A DNA stretch of 64,000 nucleotides, from contig JAHLEZ010000014.1 of assembly GCA_020726505.1 (NCBI GenBank), forward strand, positions 1,984,001 to 2,048,000, in the 5' to 3' direction. Under the pieces are notes generated by a model. It was not told the origin of the DNA, ran no database searches, and was given only the letters and a program-made list of their open reading frames with translations. This DNA comes from Leptodontidium sp. MPI-SDFR-AT-0119. Taxonomy: Eukaryota; Ascomycota; Leotiomycetes; Helotiales; Leptodontidiaceae. Shown here one piece after another: positions 11,553 through 23,600 of the stretch (position 1 is its first letter; the number at the start of each line of letters is the position of its first letter). The position numbers were made by a program, and so were the translations under genes.

Positions 11553-14500
11553 TCAGTGAGATGATAGTTGATGATCGCTCTCGAAGGATGTCTTTGGAGA
11601 CATAGGTGGGTTGCGGTGCCAGGGTCGACTGAGACCTTTGAGCCCCTTGGCGGTGGCTTCAGGACTATCGACGTAGATGCTAGTAGGTGTATCAATCTTG
11701 ATGCGGCAGAAGAGTGTGGAGAACAGAAATTGGTCGCCGTTGATGTCATGAAGAGGTAGAGTGCGGTAGCCTTCTTTGAGACTGCTCAGTTTGGCAGTGT
11801 AGGTGGCAAGCGGGTTACCCTTGTCGCTGTAGGCGTAGCCATCAGAAGAGCATCTGACAGTCCATCGAACGAAGACTAGGTCCGGGTACTTGGTCGTGAG
11901 AGCAAAGTTGAACTTCTCCTGGAAGATTGGGTTGAAGCCATTCTCTTGGACGATCTTGGTCCGTCTTCGGTGAGGTGCACCGAGTCCAGATGGGCCGTCT
12001 TTGGCAGAAGCATCAAGTCCACCCTCTCCAACAACGCCCTTGTTATCCTTGGTCTTATCATCTGCATGATAAACTTCGACTTCGATGTAAGGATCCACGC
12101 TTCGATTGGAGGCGAGCCCCTTGGGTCGCATAAGTTGCTGCGCTGAGACGATGTCGATGGAGAAGCTGACGTTCTTGCGCTCTCTCTTGGCATGACCTGC
12201 GCCAGCCTCTTCTGGAACGTTTGGCAACATCTTGATTTCTCGAAGCTCGCTTGGCTTGAGCACGTAGCCCGACTGATCGGTACCAGCCGCAAACATCGCA
12301 TCGTTAATTTGCATGCCAAGATCGTAGGTCTGCCAGTTCAAAGCGACCATCTGCACGCTCCTGCGCCAATACTTGAGCGGATCGAAATTGGTGGATGCGA
12401 CTCGCCAACCGTTTGGGTAAACTCGAAGCATGTAGCGCATGTTATGACGTGTTATGATGCGTTTCTCTTCTTGCGTTGTGGCGTTCTTGTCGAAGGTGTT
12501 TTCCGAGAATGAGAAGATGTGATTGTACGACTTGCTCTCTGGGCTGTCGAAGCCGTGGAACTTGAGTCCAGCACTGTATACACCAAGTTCGCCAAGAACT
12601 TTGATGATGTTGCTGGTCCTATTGGCTCGACGGCTCTCCTTGGCACGGACGACATCGTCTGTAAGACTCTCGCTGTCACTGGTGCTGCTACTCAGGCTAT
12701 CTGGACCTTCGCTTCCGGAGTATTTGAGATGACTGGGATTTGTGACCTTGGTTCTTCGCGAATATGCGCTGGGGGGTAAAAGGCCGGCTGAAATGGGACC
12801 ATTGTCGAGTTGCACAGGTCGGATGTATGGAGAACTGAAACTATTTCCACGGTTCCGTCCGGCCACTTGTTCTGCCAACATTGGATCTTCACTTCGTGGC
12901 TTCTTGACCTTGATCAAAATTCGATTCATCAACTGCGACGGAGTTGGGAGTTGCTCAACTGAAGGATCGATAGGTTGAGTGACGAGCTTCGATCCACAAG
13001 TTTCCTTGATAATTTCGGCCATCATAGCTTGTTGTTGTGGATTGCAGTGAACTTCGAGTGAGATCCAGAGTGGGTATTGTGACTTGACAAAGGCGTACTT
13101 GCTGATAGTAGACATCACATCAGCGAAGGAAACTTGACTTGTAAGTGTACGACCGTGCATGACAACTGGACCTTCACTGCCGTTCCAGCAGTCGACTTCA
13201 ACACATCTGCAGCCTCGGTTCAATGCGGAGATGTATGCTTCGACACTTGATTGGCCAGCGACCTGGCGACCTAATAGGTAGGTGTTGTGTGAACTTGAGA
13301 TAAAGTACTCATTCATTGGACGATCCAGGGTGTATTGTGGAGGCGGGTTCTTTAATGGTACGTTGAATGTCGAGATGAAGTAGCTGCTGAGAGCTGCTTC
13401 GGTCATTCGCTGAGGCTCCCCGTCGGCAGCGTCATGTTGAGCCTGCTCCTTGGTCTTTGAACGACGGATGACTTTGTTGAAGACATTCTCCCAGTGAGCC
13501 GCGTCGCTGACGTCCTCATGCTGGATATCGGCGAGGAAGGTGAAGAACTCCAGGAGTGTAAGACCCTTCTTCACATCGGAAGCAATGCTCTCATATATCT
13601 TCTTGACATCCTCACGTCTCTTCATGAGCTTGACGAAGTCTTGGAATTCGATGAAGTTCAGGCGGCCCGAGAGAGTGACATCTGCTTGCTCGAACTTCGA
13701 CTTCAGGTAGTTTGAAGAGCCATGGATATGGAGCGAACGACAGAGTCGCTCAACTCCAACGAAATCGATCAACTCGTCATCCTCAGAATGGGGCTTGTCT
13801 TGGAATTGCCTGCTCATCTCACTTTGCCAGTAAGCACGGACGGCCTTGTCATGGAATGACGAGAGTGACGCCATGAGATCTTGTCGGTGTTTTGAGATGG
13901 CATCAAGGGTTGTTGTCCACATCTCGAACGTTTCTGTGTCTGTAGCGATGAGATGCATGGTCTTTTGCTGCGAACGACCCCTGTTCTTGTCTGGTACCGC
14001 GTACACAATGGAGAAGAATCTTGACTCATCAGCATCCGATACCCCAAATTCCTTACGGTAGTTTCGAGCATTGGTTCCGACTCGGATTTCCTTGATGTCG
14101 TCGATGTAGAGAGACTTGGAAGGTCGGTTCTTGTCCCATGATACCTTGGCGGCTTCCTTCTCCAGAACAAGAGTCAACAGCTTCTTCCTATTCTTCTTGG
14201 TGACCTTTGTCATGACGGTGCCCTGTAGAAGGAGCGAGGGAACGACGGGGCCGGGACCAGGACTGGAAGAACTCGGCGAATTCGAAGAGCCAATGGATGC
14301 AGTTGTGCTAGGAAAGTCCCTATTTTCATAGCCATATGGAATTGTGATCTCTTCCCGCATATCTCCACTGAGTTCATCATCCGAGTCGAACAGGGCTGTC
14401 TTGCCACCTTCTGGAGCTGTATTGGTACTGTCACTCCTCCGGCGCATGATGACTGGTCCTGTACTGTGATCCCGACTCATTGCTTGTGTTGACGATTGAC

Positions 14501-14984
14501 GTCTACGTCCAGCAAATTGTGAAGCTCTATTCGACAGCCGCCTAATCAAGTTTGGAGATTTGCCTATAGCCTCGCTCATAGCACTCTGGCTTGTTTTCCT
14601 CGACACTATCGATTCCGGGAGCTCGAAATGGGGAAGACTGAAGTCGGCTTCGCGGCCTCGCATGCCTTCGGGAGATCCCTGGATCGAGGAGTTGTTCGTA
14701 ATAAGCTGCATTGTTTCGGGGGACATGATGGGCGAGGTCTGGAGGGAGCTCGAAGTAGTTACTGACGAGGTACTTATGGCGGAGGTAGGTATGGAGGTTG
14801 CGGAAGAGCCGATTGAAGGTTGAAAGTTGGTTTGGACATGACTTGGTGTGGTGTATCTCGTCGGAGAGGGTTTTGCAGGTTGCGCGATCTTGGTGGTGGT
14901 GGAGGAGGAGGAGTTGGGCGGTTGGACTTCGAAGCTGTCTGTTGCTGCTAGAGGCGCGAGGGAGTGACTTTCTGGCCCAGGCAT
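11553..14984 (-). CDS. plc1: Phosphoinositide-specific phospholipase C (delta-type)
   Basis: This enzyme hydrolyses PtdIns(4,5)P2 to diacylglycerol and inositol trisphosphate at the membrane in Ca2+ signalling. It is an intronless gene of 1143 aa. In order: a Ser/Pro-rich N-terminus of about 255 residues; a PH domain from about residue 255 to 375; a degenerate EF-hand-like region about 385-475; the catalytic X box from about 550, with His566 in SSHNTYLLGR and His610 in MHGRTLTS, plus the EVDCWNG motif; an X-Y linker rich in Ser/Asp; the Y box about 785-900 (GLKFHGFDSPESKSYNHIF, NPNGWRV-like and NFDPLKYW segments); and a C2 domain from about 935 (SVDPYIEVEVY). Both catalytic histidines are present. 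I chose the ATG at 14984. The frame stays open for 13 more codons upstream but only reaches a TTG. The long gene-free region on its 5' side is its only upstream neighbour. Confidence 0.97.
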   Translation of the reverse strand: MPGPESHSLAPLAATDSFEVQPPNSSSSTTTKIAQPAKPSPTRYTTPSHVQTNFQPSIGSSATSIPTSAISTSSVTTSSSLQTSPIMSPETMQLITNNSSIQGSPEGMRGREADFSLPHFELPESIVSRKTSQSAMSEAIGKSPNLIRRLSNRASQFAGRRRQSSTQAMSRDHSTGPVIMRRRSDSTNTAPEGGKTALFDSDDELSGDMREEITIPYGYENRDFPSTTASIGSSNSPSSSSPGPGPVVPSLLLQGTVMTKVTKKNRKKLLTLVLEKEAAKVSWDKNRPSKSLYIDDIKEIRVGTNARNYRKEFGVSDADESRFFSIVYAVPDKNRGRSQQKTMHLIATDTETFEMWTTTLDAISKHRQDLMASLSSFHDKAVRAYWQSEMSRQFQDKPHSEDDELIDFVGVERLCRSLHIHGSSNYLKSKFEQADVTLSGRLNFIEFQDFVKLMKRREDVKKIYESIASDVKKGLTLLEFFTFLADIQHEDVSDAAHWENVFNKVIRRSKTKEQAQHDAADGEPQRMTEAALSSYFISTFNVPLKNPPPQYTLDRPMNEYFISSSHNTYLLGRQVAGQSSVEAYISALNRGCRCVEVDCWNGSEGPVVMHGRTLTSQVSFADVMSTISKYAFVKSQYPLWISLEVHCNPQQQAMMAEIIKETCGSKLVTQPIDPSVEQLPTPSQLMNRILIKVKKPRSEDPMLAEQVAGRNRGNSFSSPYIRPVQLDNGPISAGLLPPSAYSRRTKVTNPSHLKYSGSEGPDSLSSSTSDSESLTDDVVRAKESRRANRTSNIIKVLGELGVYSAGLKFHGFDSPESKSYNHIFSFSENTFDKNATTQEEKRIITRHNMRYMLRVYPNGWRVASTNFDPLKYWRRSVQMVALNWQTYDLGMQINDAMFAAGTDQSGYVLKPSELREIKMLPNVPEEAGAGHAKRERKNVSFSIDIVSAQQLMRPKGLASNRSVDPYIEVEVYHADDKTKDNKGVVGEGGLDASAKDGPSGLGAPHRRRTKIVQENGFNPIFQEKFNFALTTKYPDLVFVRWTVRCSSDGYAYSDKGNPLATYTAKLSSLKEGYRTLPLHDINGDQFLFSTLFCRIKIDTPTSIYVDSPEATAKGLKGLSRPWHRNPPMSPKTSFESDHQLSSH

Positions 14985-15363
14985 TGCGACTTTCTGGTAA
15001 TGAGGAATTGCCCAATGGCACAAGCTTGCAGATGCCGGTAGTTGTAGAGGGTTTTGAGGACTATGACAAGCACGAAGTATCGGTGATCGAACGCATGTCT
15101 TCGTTGCTAGAACTGGGGGCGCGCAGGATGTGAGGGTAAGTCAAGGCAAGGCAGAAGGCCGAAAGAAGGGCAGACCAGACCAGACCAGTAGGAAAATGGT
15201 CGCACGCGCAGAGCGGAGGAAGGCTTGAGATTTCGCAGAAAGTCAAGTCATGTGGTGATCAAAGGCAGGTTGAATAAGGGTGCATCGGCGGAGCGTAATT
15301 GGAATGAATGCAGCAGGCCTGTTGCGGCAGTGTGGTGAGGTGGTTGTCGCGGGGGGTCGTGTT

Positions 15364-15383
15364 GAGGTGAGGTGAGGTGAGGT
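15364..15383 (+). repeat. (GAGGT)4 pentanucleotide repeat
   Basis: Four perfect units. A related GAGGT tract recurs at about 15703-15720, and GCAGT units follow at about 15425-15445. Confidence 0.9.
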
Positions 15384-15590
15384 GGGAGAGGGCGAATTCG
15401 ATGATTATCCAGGTGCGGTGCGGTGCAGTGCAGTGCAGTGCAGTGAGGTGCAGCAGGCGTGGGAGGGAGCAACTTTTTTTTTTTTTGGTAGGGGGGCGCT
15501 GGCTTGACGGGGTTCCTTGAGCTTGAGTCCTCGACAATGAATGGTGAAGGGCAATTAAAGACAATTGGACGGGAAGCTAGCTGTACGGGT

Positions 15591-15625
15591 AGTCGCAGTG
15601 GCAGTCGCAGTCGCAGTCGCAGTCG
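15591..15625 (+). repeat. (CAGTCG)n hexanucleotide repeat
   Basis: About five copies of a CAGTCG unit, one of them altered to CAGTGG, upstream of the phospholipase C start. Confidence 0.85.
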
Positions 15626-15901
15626 AAGACGTGAAGACAACGATAACAAAGAAGAGCTGGAAGTGGAGTTGAAGGAGTGAATTGGTGCAGGACGGTTTTG
15701 AGTAGGTGAGGTGAGGTGAGGATGGTCTTCTTAGTAGGTAGGGTAGGTAGGTAGGCTGGTAGGGAAGTACTGTAGAAGGGAGGGCTTTGGCGCTGTTGGC
15801 TCTCTCTTGCTGCAGTGCGTGCAGTCCTTTTGCGTGCCTTGCCTTGCCTTGCCTTGGTTTGCCTTGCCTCGTCTATGAAATTGAGCTTCAATGTGCCTAC
15901 T

Positions 15902-15937
15902 ACTGACTGACTGACTGACTGACTGACTGACTGACTG
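15902..15937 (+). repeat. (ACTG)9 microsatellite
   Basis: Nine perfect tetranucleotide units in the gene desert. Confidence 0.95.
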
Positions 15938-17510
15938 AACCCTAGTCCCAGGGTGGAGTCAGAGTCAACGTCTCTTCCCTGCTCCCGAGCTTTTAACTTT
16001 TGGCAAGGAATAGACAAGGAATCCCAGCCGTAGTAAAGTGCTTCGCGAACGCCTTTCGTTTCTCGATTGCGATTGCGATTTCGATTGCCGGTTGCTGGTG
16101 TGGTGTGGTGTCGTGGGTTGGTGTGGTGTGCAGCCCCGACTTTCAAGTGACAGGTGGGTGTAGTGGTGGTACGAATGAATGGTGTGTTGGTGGGAGTAGG
16201 AGTAGGAGTGGATGTGGATGTGGGATGTGGTGGGTTGGGTGTAGTAGGTAAATGGCTGTGATGGATGCTGAGGACTTTCTCTCTGGTTGGTACAGTACTG
16301 GTACTGTATGTTTGATCTTGAGAACCGGATCCTCTCAGTGTTATGATTGATTATTACGATCGATGCGCCGTGGGTGCAGCCTGGAGAGGATACGGACGAC
16401 GGTGCAGGCAGGCAGGCAGGCAGGGCAGAAATAGAAATCGGGCGACCGCTCAGGATAACGGCGCGCTGGATCCAGGAATTCGTTCGTAAAAAGGGGCAGG
16501 GTGGCGATGATCGTTGATGATCCTAGCTCGACTCGTTAAACCCTTGATCCGCAGGGCAGAGCAGGGTACCTAGGCAGGCTACTCGAGTAGGGCAGGGCAG
16601 GGCAGGGCAGACCAGGCCAGGGCAAGATAGGATGACAAAAATACTCCAACAAACTGGCTGCTCCGGCAAGATTGCAAATAAAATTCAATGCACTGACTGC
16701 ACTGCAAGCAAGTTTGGGGTACTGACTGTGCTCTATCAGAGACGAAACAAGGCAGGATTCTCCGGATTTGTTTGAAAATGTCAAATCGATTTAGATAGTG
16801 GGGTGGGATGCTTGACCGTGGGTTGTTTTTGAGTTGTTTGTGGATTGGTAGTGGCCTTTTTGTTTGGGAATGAGGTGGGAGTCGAAGCTGTTGTTGCCGG
16901 CTGGCGGCTGGCGGCTGCTGCTTATAATAGTTTTCCCCCTTCTTTCTTCCAGGGTTATTGGCGCTTGGGAAGTTGTACGAGATTTGAGGTTTGGCTTTGC
17001 GGGAGTCCAATGTGTGCGTGGGAGGGAGTGATATAGGATGCGGAGGTATATGTGAGAGGGGAGTGGATGTGATGCAGCTTTGTTTGTCTAGGGTGGTGAG
17101 GTGAGGCAGGCTGATGCGGCTTGTGAGAGTAAGTGAGTGAGTGAGAGCTGCGTGGGACTCGATATGTAGGTGATGAAATGTTTGTGAGGACAACAGGACT
17201 TAGGTAAAGTGAGGCGAGACGCGGGGTTGGTTTAGGTCATCGATATACCAGGTGAGCGTGAGGATATGTGAGGTGCAGGAAGTGAAGTGAGGTGAAGTGA
17301 GAGAAGAAGGGAAGGCATGCAAGCCGAGTAGGTTTGTTTGTGGAAGTAGGCTGGCTGTAAAGTAGTAGTTCGCTGCAGGTCAGACTTTACTGCAGATGCA
17401 GGAGTAAGAGTGAGCTGGCTGGACTGGACGTGGGGAAAGAAGCAAAATGCGGATATGGAATGAGTAAGTGTGAGGTGTGCGTGTGCGTGTGTGTGTGTGT
17501 TGGTAGGTAA

Positions 17511-17541
17511 GGTAGGTAGGTAGGTAGGTAGGTAGGTAGGT
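17511..17541 (+). repeat. (GGTA)7 microsatellite
   Basis: Seven and a half GGTA units, preceded by a GT-rich tract (about 17476-17502). It lies just left of the strand-composition switch near 17.6 kb. Confidence 0.93.
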
Positions 17542-17612
17542 GCAGTAGAGGAAGGGTCAAGAAAGAGGCTATCCAAAATACCTAGTCGTAGCTGGTACCT
17601 ACCATGACTCCC

Positions 17613-17649
17613 TATTATTTATTATTTATTACTTATTTATTTATTTATT
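17613..17649 (+). repeat. Degenerate (TTTA)n tract
   Basis: TTTA/TTATTTA units, slightly imperfect, lie immediately right of the strand-composition switch. (CAAC)n follows at about 17677-17697. Confidence 0.8.
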
Positions 17650-20600
17650 GCTTCATTCATTCCTCAACTCCAGCTTCAACCAACCAACCAACCAACCCAC
17701 TTACTCTGCCTAGAAACCTGATGATTATATCAAGACCAGCCAGTCAGTCTAACGAGCTAAAATCCAATGCAATGCAACCAACACTCACACCACGAGCTAG
17801 ACGCCCTGCTCTGCCATACATCCACCTATTTCTTTTCCGTGGTCGTTCTAGCTACTTGCTTGGGCGCACAAGATCAGATCAAATCAGATCATTTTCAATT
17901 CAGCTCTAGCCCCATCACCGACTAGTTCGACCTCTCACCCCCTTCCTTCTTTTTCACCGCTCTCTGGCTGCACCTTTTTACTTGTTTGCCTTTTGCGTAG
18001 GATTGGACTGGATTGGATTAGGACAGCATCGCATATCGGGGCCCGGGTCTTGTGACTCTTCATCAGAGACAGGGGCCGAGGATCAGGTACGAATGGCCCA
18101 GCTGGGCAGTCCAATGGAATGCCCGAAGCCCCTCAGGACGGCATCACATCACATCACAGCTTTGCTTTGCTTTGCCTTGCCTTGTCCGGCTTGCCTCACT
18201 TCTCACCGCTCGGAATCGGCATGGCAAGCCATGGCATAGTCACAGCAGGAAGACGATACGGCAGGCAAGTAGGTACAGAGTGGGTACAGTATGATGACAT
18301 GAAATAAAATGATATGATCTCCTCATCAGCTCCGATCAAGCGAAGCGCTGCATCAGGACAAGTCAAGGCAAGTCTCAAGTCGCAAGTCCTAAACTATGCA
18401 GCTCTCAAGCGTTGGCCCTGCGCACCGTATTCTCTTTTCCACCTTCCCAGCATCTTGGCCCTTGAGCTTGGCGCATTCCAGCAGTTCCTTGTCTCTCTCC
18501 ACCCAGACTCCACCTCTCGAGCAGAGCAGAGCAAAGCGCCAGCACCAGCACCAGCATCGCACCGAGGATGAAGACAAGCGCGTCATCGGGGGCAGGGATT
18601 CTTTTGTTTCAGGGTTCCCATATGCACGATCAATCTGCCATCGTGGCTGTCTTCCTTATCTCCATGCGGTCAGACTGTCCGACTTGCATCATGTCCCTCC
18701 CGTATCTGCGCTGCGCTCCGATGCGACATTCCCTGGGTGCGTGGCTGTGGCTGGAGAGAGAAAGGGCTGAAGAGAGCAGACAGAGCAGGGCAAGCTTGCA
18801 TCACGTTGTGGAAGGCGTGGGGAGGAGGGATGGATAAAATGCTGTGCAGCGTTACAGTACACGGGATCTCTTCGACTCTCTCGTGTTCATTTCCATCGGC
18901 AACCTTTCACGGGATGAGACGAGGACATCGGACATCAGTCTTCGTACCTTCTGGCGAGAGATGCAAACAAAGCAACTACGCTGGCTGATTAGTCAGTTCA
19001 ATTGCCGCTTTGCTGCTCGCTCTACTTCCCACACATCTTGGAACTTCGCAAAATTTGGATTACGAGTACGGTGCAGAAGGGGCCGACCGTCAAAGAAGTC
19101 TCGTGCCACACTGCTTGCCAACCAGCAACCGCCCGCCGAGGACAAAGGCCCTTGTCCTCTCGTCCCCGGTCTCATCTCATCTCTTCTCTGCTTCAGGTGC
19201 GTGATGCTACGATACACAGCACCGCACCCCACAGCACAGGTGCATGTTCACTCATCAGCTGCAAGATAGTTTATTTATGGTTACAGGGGCTGTTTTTCAA
19301 CGGCGGCAGTGTCACTCAGAGCACTCACAGCACTCACAGCACTCACTCACTCCCTCACTGCATGATTGAGCTGCTCCATAAACATGTACGTACCCGCCTC
19401 CGTTGCTGCATATATGCAGACTAAGAGGCGCACCCATACGAGATTTCTCTGATTACCTCCCTACCCACCTTCCTACTTGTCCTCTGATGAATGAGGCTAT
19501 GAGCGCGTGCTTGTGCTCGTAACAGGCAGCTATTTATTAAAACATCATACAAGAAGAATTCAAATCAATTTCACTTACTAACTTACTGACCAACAGCTCA
19601 CCCAGGCGGTGCAACAACACACCGCATGCTTTCTCAGGCACAACCGACCCTCTCACCTCCACTCTCCCCTCCTCACCCACCACACCACCACCGCCACCAC
19701 CAAGCTCGAAACCCAACCATCCCATCCTCTCCCATCCCATCCATGATCGGCAATTCAGGAACACCTCATAGGGCCAGACCTCTGCACCAATGACATCGCA
19801 GCGGCTACGTCAAGCGTGACAATCCCATGTGCACCAACCCCTGACAATCCCACCCACCAGCCCAGCAAGGACACCAACACCAACACCACCACCAACGCAG
19901 AACCAACGGGACGGACGGGCTAGGCAAAGGAAGGAGAAACAAACGGTCGGTGGTGTGTGGGCGGGGTGGAGATAAAGTGGAGTGGCTCGTGGCGAGTGAA
20001 ACAGGGATGGGCTATTGAAGGCAAGGGTTCAAGTAAAAGCGGCGTTGGGAAACTGTTGGCTTTGGAATGAATGGGTGGTGATGGTGATGCACAGGGGAGG
20101 GAAGTTCAAAATGACTTCATTCCAGCTCGCAGAGTGGGGTTCACCCACGGTAAGTGCTCTGTAATCGCATGCTATCTCTTTTAGGCCGAGATGAAGGTAT
20201 CGTGAAGATGTCAGTCAGTCACTCTGTTGGGTTTCCAGCTAGAGGAAAGTGCACGATAGAGAAAGCCCAACGATGCAAGGAGAAGGGCAATTTGGATAGG
20301 GCCGTGTAAGTAATAAGGTTGTGATCCTCTTTTGAGACCTCATCGCTCTGAAGAATTCAGAGAAGGATCTTCTATCAAAGACTCGATTGAAGAATCTCGT
20401 ATAAATGGATGCTCTCTCTCGCTATTACTAAGTGAAAGAGAAAAAAAACCGGTCCTCCTTATCTAAGCTTTGAGCGTGTACCCCCACAAACAACAATCTT
20501 TTCTTCCCTCACTACAATACGATCTACAATACGATCGTCTCATCTCGCTTTATTTACCCGCCCAACGAAAAAGATACTGCAAAGATAAAAGAAAAGGGGG

Positions 20601-23600
20601 AGAGGAAAGGATAAACTTAACTTATGCTTGCTTTAGTACGAAAGGCAGGCAAATGGAGTGGGGGAGGTTTCAGATGCCCTTCCTCCCGTACCTTAGCTGC
20701 TGAGCCACTCTTCCAGCACAGCTGAGTATCCAGCGAGCGGGAAACACACGAGGCGTTCTGCACAGCACCACAAGCGGGAAAACAAGCGGGAAATGGAAAT
20801 GCAAGTAAATTTAAATTCAAGTGCTCTTCCATGCCCTCTCTTTTTTGGTGGTAAATTTACTGTATGCATACCTCTTGCCTGCCTGCTCTCTATCTAGGTA
20901 TTCATTCGATCGATCCTACAATTCCTCTCCTCTCTACGGACAAATCAACACATTTTTTTCTTCGTTTACTTAGTTCAAGGGCATTTACGATGCACGAACT
21001 ACAACAAAGTGTAAGTAACGACCATCCATCCTATCCTATCCCATCAAATCCCCCCCACCCGTAGCTACCCAGCCCAGCCAGCCAGCCCAGCGCAACGGAT
21101 CCAAACGGGTACTGGCACTGGTGCTGGTGTGATGTGAGTACTGGTTCATGAACAAACGAACAAACAACGTTCTTCCCTGCTCCTCAAGCCTCTTAATGAC
21201 GGAGTGTGCCTCGGGAGGAAGAGATCAATCTTCCTTCCTAAGCTCCTAGCCCTCCCTCCCCCTATTATTTCCTTCTGGGATTTTCCCTCCCAGGATGCGC
21301 TTAGCGTTTTCAGGAGAATTAAAACCGTACCGTGGATGTTAGTTGAGGAAAGGTAAGTGGGTGGTGCGTGGGTGTGAGGAGGGAGAAGAAAGAGCACGAG
21401 GATTATTTAGTCGGATGATCGGATATGGATAACGCAGGCATCGTAAAATAAGTCTCAAGCGAGCAGTTTCCTATGGAGAAGAGAACAAATCGCATGGCAG
21501 AAAAAGATGGCTCTCCGCTTTTCCTACAATACCACGCACGCTATCAGCTCTAAAAACTTGCTCTCCTTTACCAATTACTTCTTCTCGCCGCCCTGCCTCG
21601 CCCTGCCCTGCCCTGTCCTGGTTCCTTATCGCCAACACCCTCGCCTCTCGCACGCACCACCCACAGCGACGAGCTTCCTTCCATTCCCTTGGCATGGAAG
21701 CTGGTTCGCCTTCTCTACCCCCTGAGTCTTTTAAGGAATGTCTCACTCGCTGGCAAGCTGGGACGCAACTTGCAGCCAGTCATTCAGTCACTCACAGGAC
21801 TGGACTGTGGGGAAAGGGGTAGGGGAGGGAAAAGCAGCCAGGTGACACATGCGCGGGTTTCCACGGAAGAGATGTGCCTCCTATCAGGGCAGTGGGAACA
21901 GGAACGGATTATTTATTGGGCAGCGAGATGGGATTTAAGTTGGATTGGATTTTGGATGGGGTGGGATGGTACGATTGTGACGATGGTCTAAGTGATCCAA
22001 GTGGGTGGATTTTGTCGTGCTAGTAATCTACCCAACGGCTTTGTGACGAGACTTGGGATTTTGAGTGGGATGGTGGAAGGTTAGATTAGTTACGAAGTTA
22101 CGGTATTGAACTTGGGAGGGAAGAATAGGCTACTTGGTCGCTAGCCGTCTTGGACTTCTGCATTTGGTCATTTGGTCTTTGGCTCTTTAGGGTCAGCTAG
22201 ATGTTTGTATTTACGTACTCGAGTATTTATTTTACGAAGATCCATCGCGAATGAGGAATCGGTACTTTCATAGCTTCATGTACAATAACAGTATACGAGA
22301 TATCGCATTGCTACTTAATTTACTACTGGACTCGTACTCGGCAACAGCTTCCTGCAAACAATACTCGTTCATCCTCGCCTTTCTTTTGTACCAAAATTAA
22401 TACAATACAAACGAAGGATGCGATCGTCAGTCAACTCTCGTCTGGATGATGCGGCATCTCTCCTCTCTTCAACCAACCAATCATCCACCCATCCCTCTCT
22501 ATTAAACATATCTTGTGATACGCTGTCGTGGTCCCCAGACAGGTACTGTGCATATCATCTCATGCACAGATGACGCAAAGAAGGAATCCATCGACGCAGC
22601 GAAGCAAATCATGCTTACCTATTTCTTGATACTGTACCACCTACAATCCCTTCCATACAGTAGGTTACATCGGACCTTCCTTCCGTCCATTTACTTGCTG
22701 CTGCTCTGAAGTTCCCTGTCATGCGCAGCTGCTTAGTTCTCAGCTCTCACGTCTTCACTCACCGTAACTCGTCACTGGTTATGATTACTGAATATGATAT
22801 GCCCGCCAACCTTCGAAACAGGAACAAGATTTAGGAGTCCAGTTCAGAATGATAGGTAGGAAAGTACTGCGAACGAAACGAATCAGAGCGAGATGCTTCG
22901 ACTTATCTTGATATCCAATCCAATCCAGGAGAGGCAGGCAACTGCAGACGTATACCTTGGTTGCGACACCTGCGTCGTCAGTGATGATGAATCCCCTCAT
23001 TTCCAGATACTGCATCCGATCTACGATCATCCACCTACCGATCGACCAAATCAACCACTTAACATGAACCTCGAACCGCTGTCACATGTGGGGACCAAGG
23101 TCAAGGTCAAGCAAGGTCCAAGAGAAGGCATGGGCAATGCGAAAGGAAATGCAAAAGCAAGGAATCACGAATACGATTTTGTATTTGTGGGAGTAAGAAG
23201 GGTGAACCTGACCTATTACCCAGTCAGTTCGCGTTCCTCGCTCGCTTCACCGAATCGCGGCAAACAAACATCCTGCATCCTATTCTCTTACCAATCCTAA
23301 GTCTGAGAGCCTACTTGCCTCAGCGAACCTCTTTCTCGTCGGTTTCGGTGTCGCGTCGGTACGGTGCGGTACGGCACGGTGCTGTACGATGCGTAGGTAG
23401 TCTCATCAACACCTTGGCTTCTTCTCTTCTAAGTTGTTCCGAATATCCGTGTTATGTGTTGTTTGGTCTGCGCTCACCATGCTCGGTACAGCATCTCGCT
23501 TGGTGCAAGTCCCTGAAGCACAATCACAACATTCGCCAGGCTATCCTCACCAGCACCCCTCACTTCACTCTGTAGTACCTCGGTCCTCCGTCCTCCGTCT

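Noticed and set aside
14542..15021. Alternative frame over the N-terminus of the phospholipase C gene
   Set aside because: Overlaps the accepted frame. Arg/Ser/Leu-rich composition is typical of a shifted low-complexity region.
16579..17193. 204-codon minus-strand ORF
   Set aside because: Made of Ser/His/Pro/Thr strings that are the reverse complement of G-rich repeats, with no protein-like pattern.
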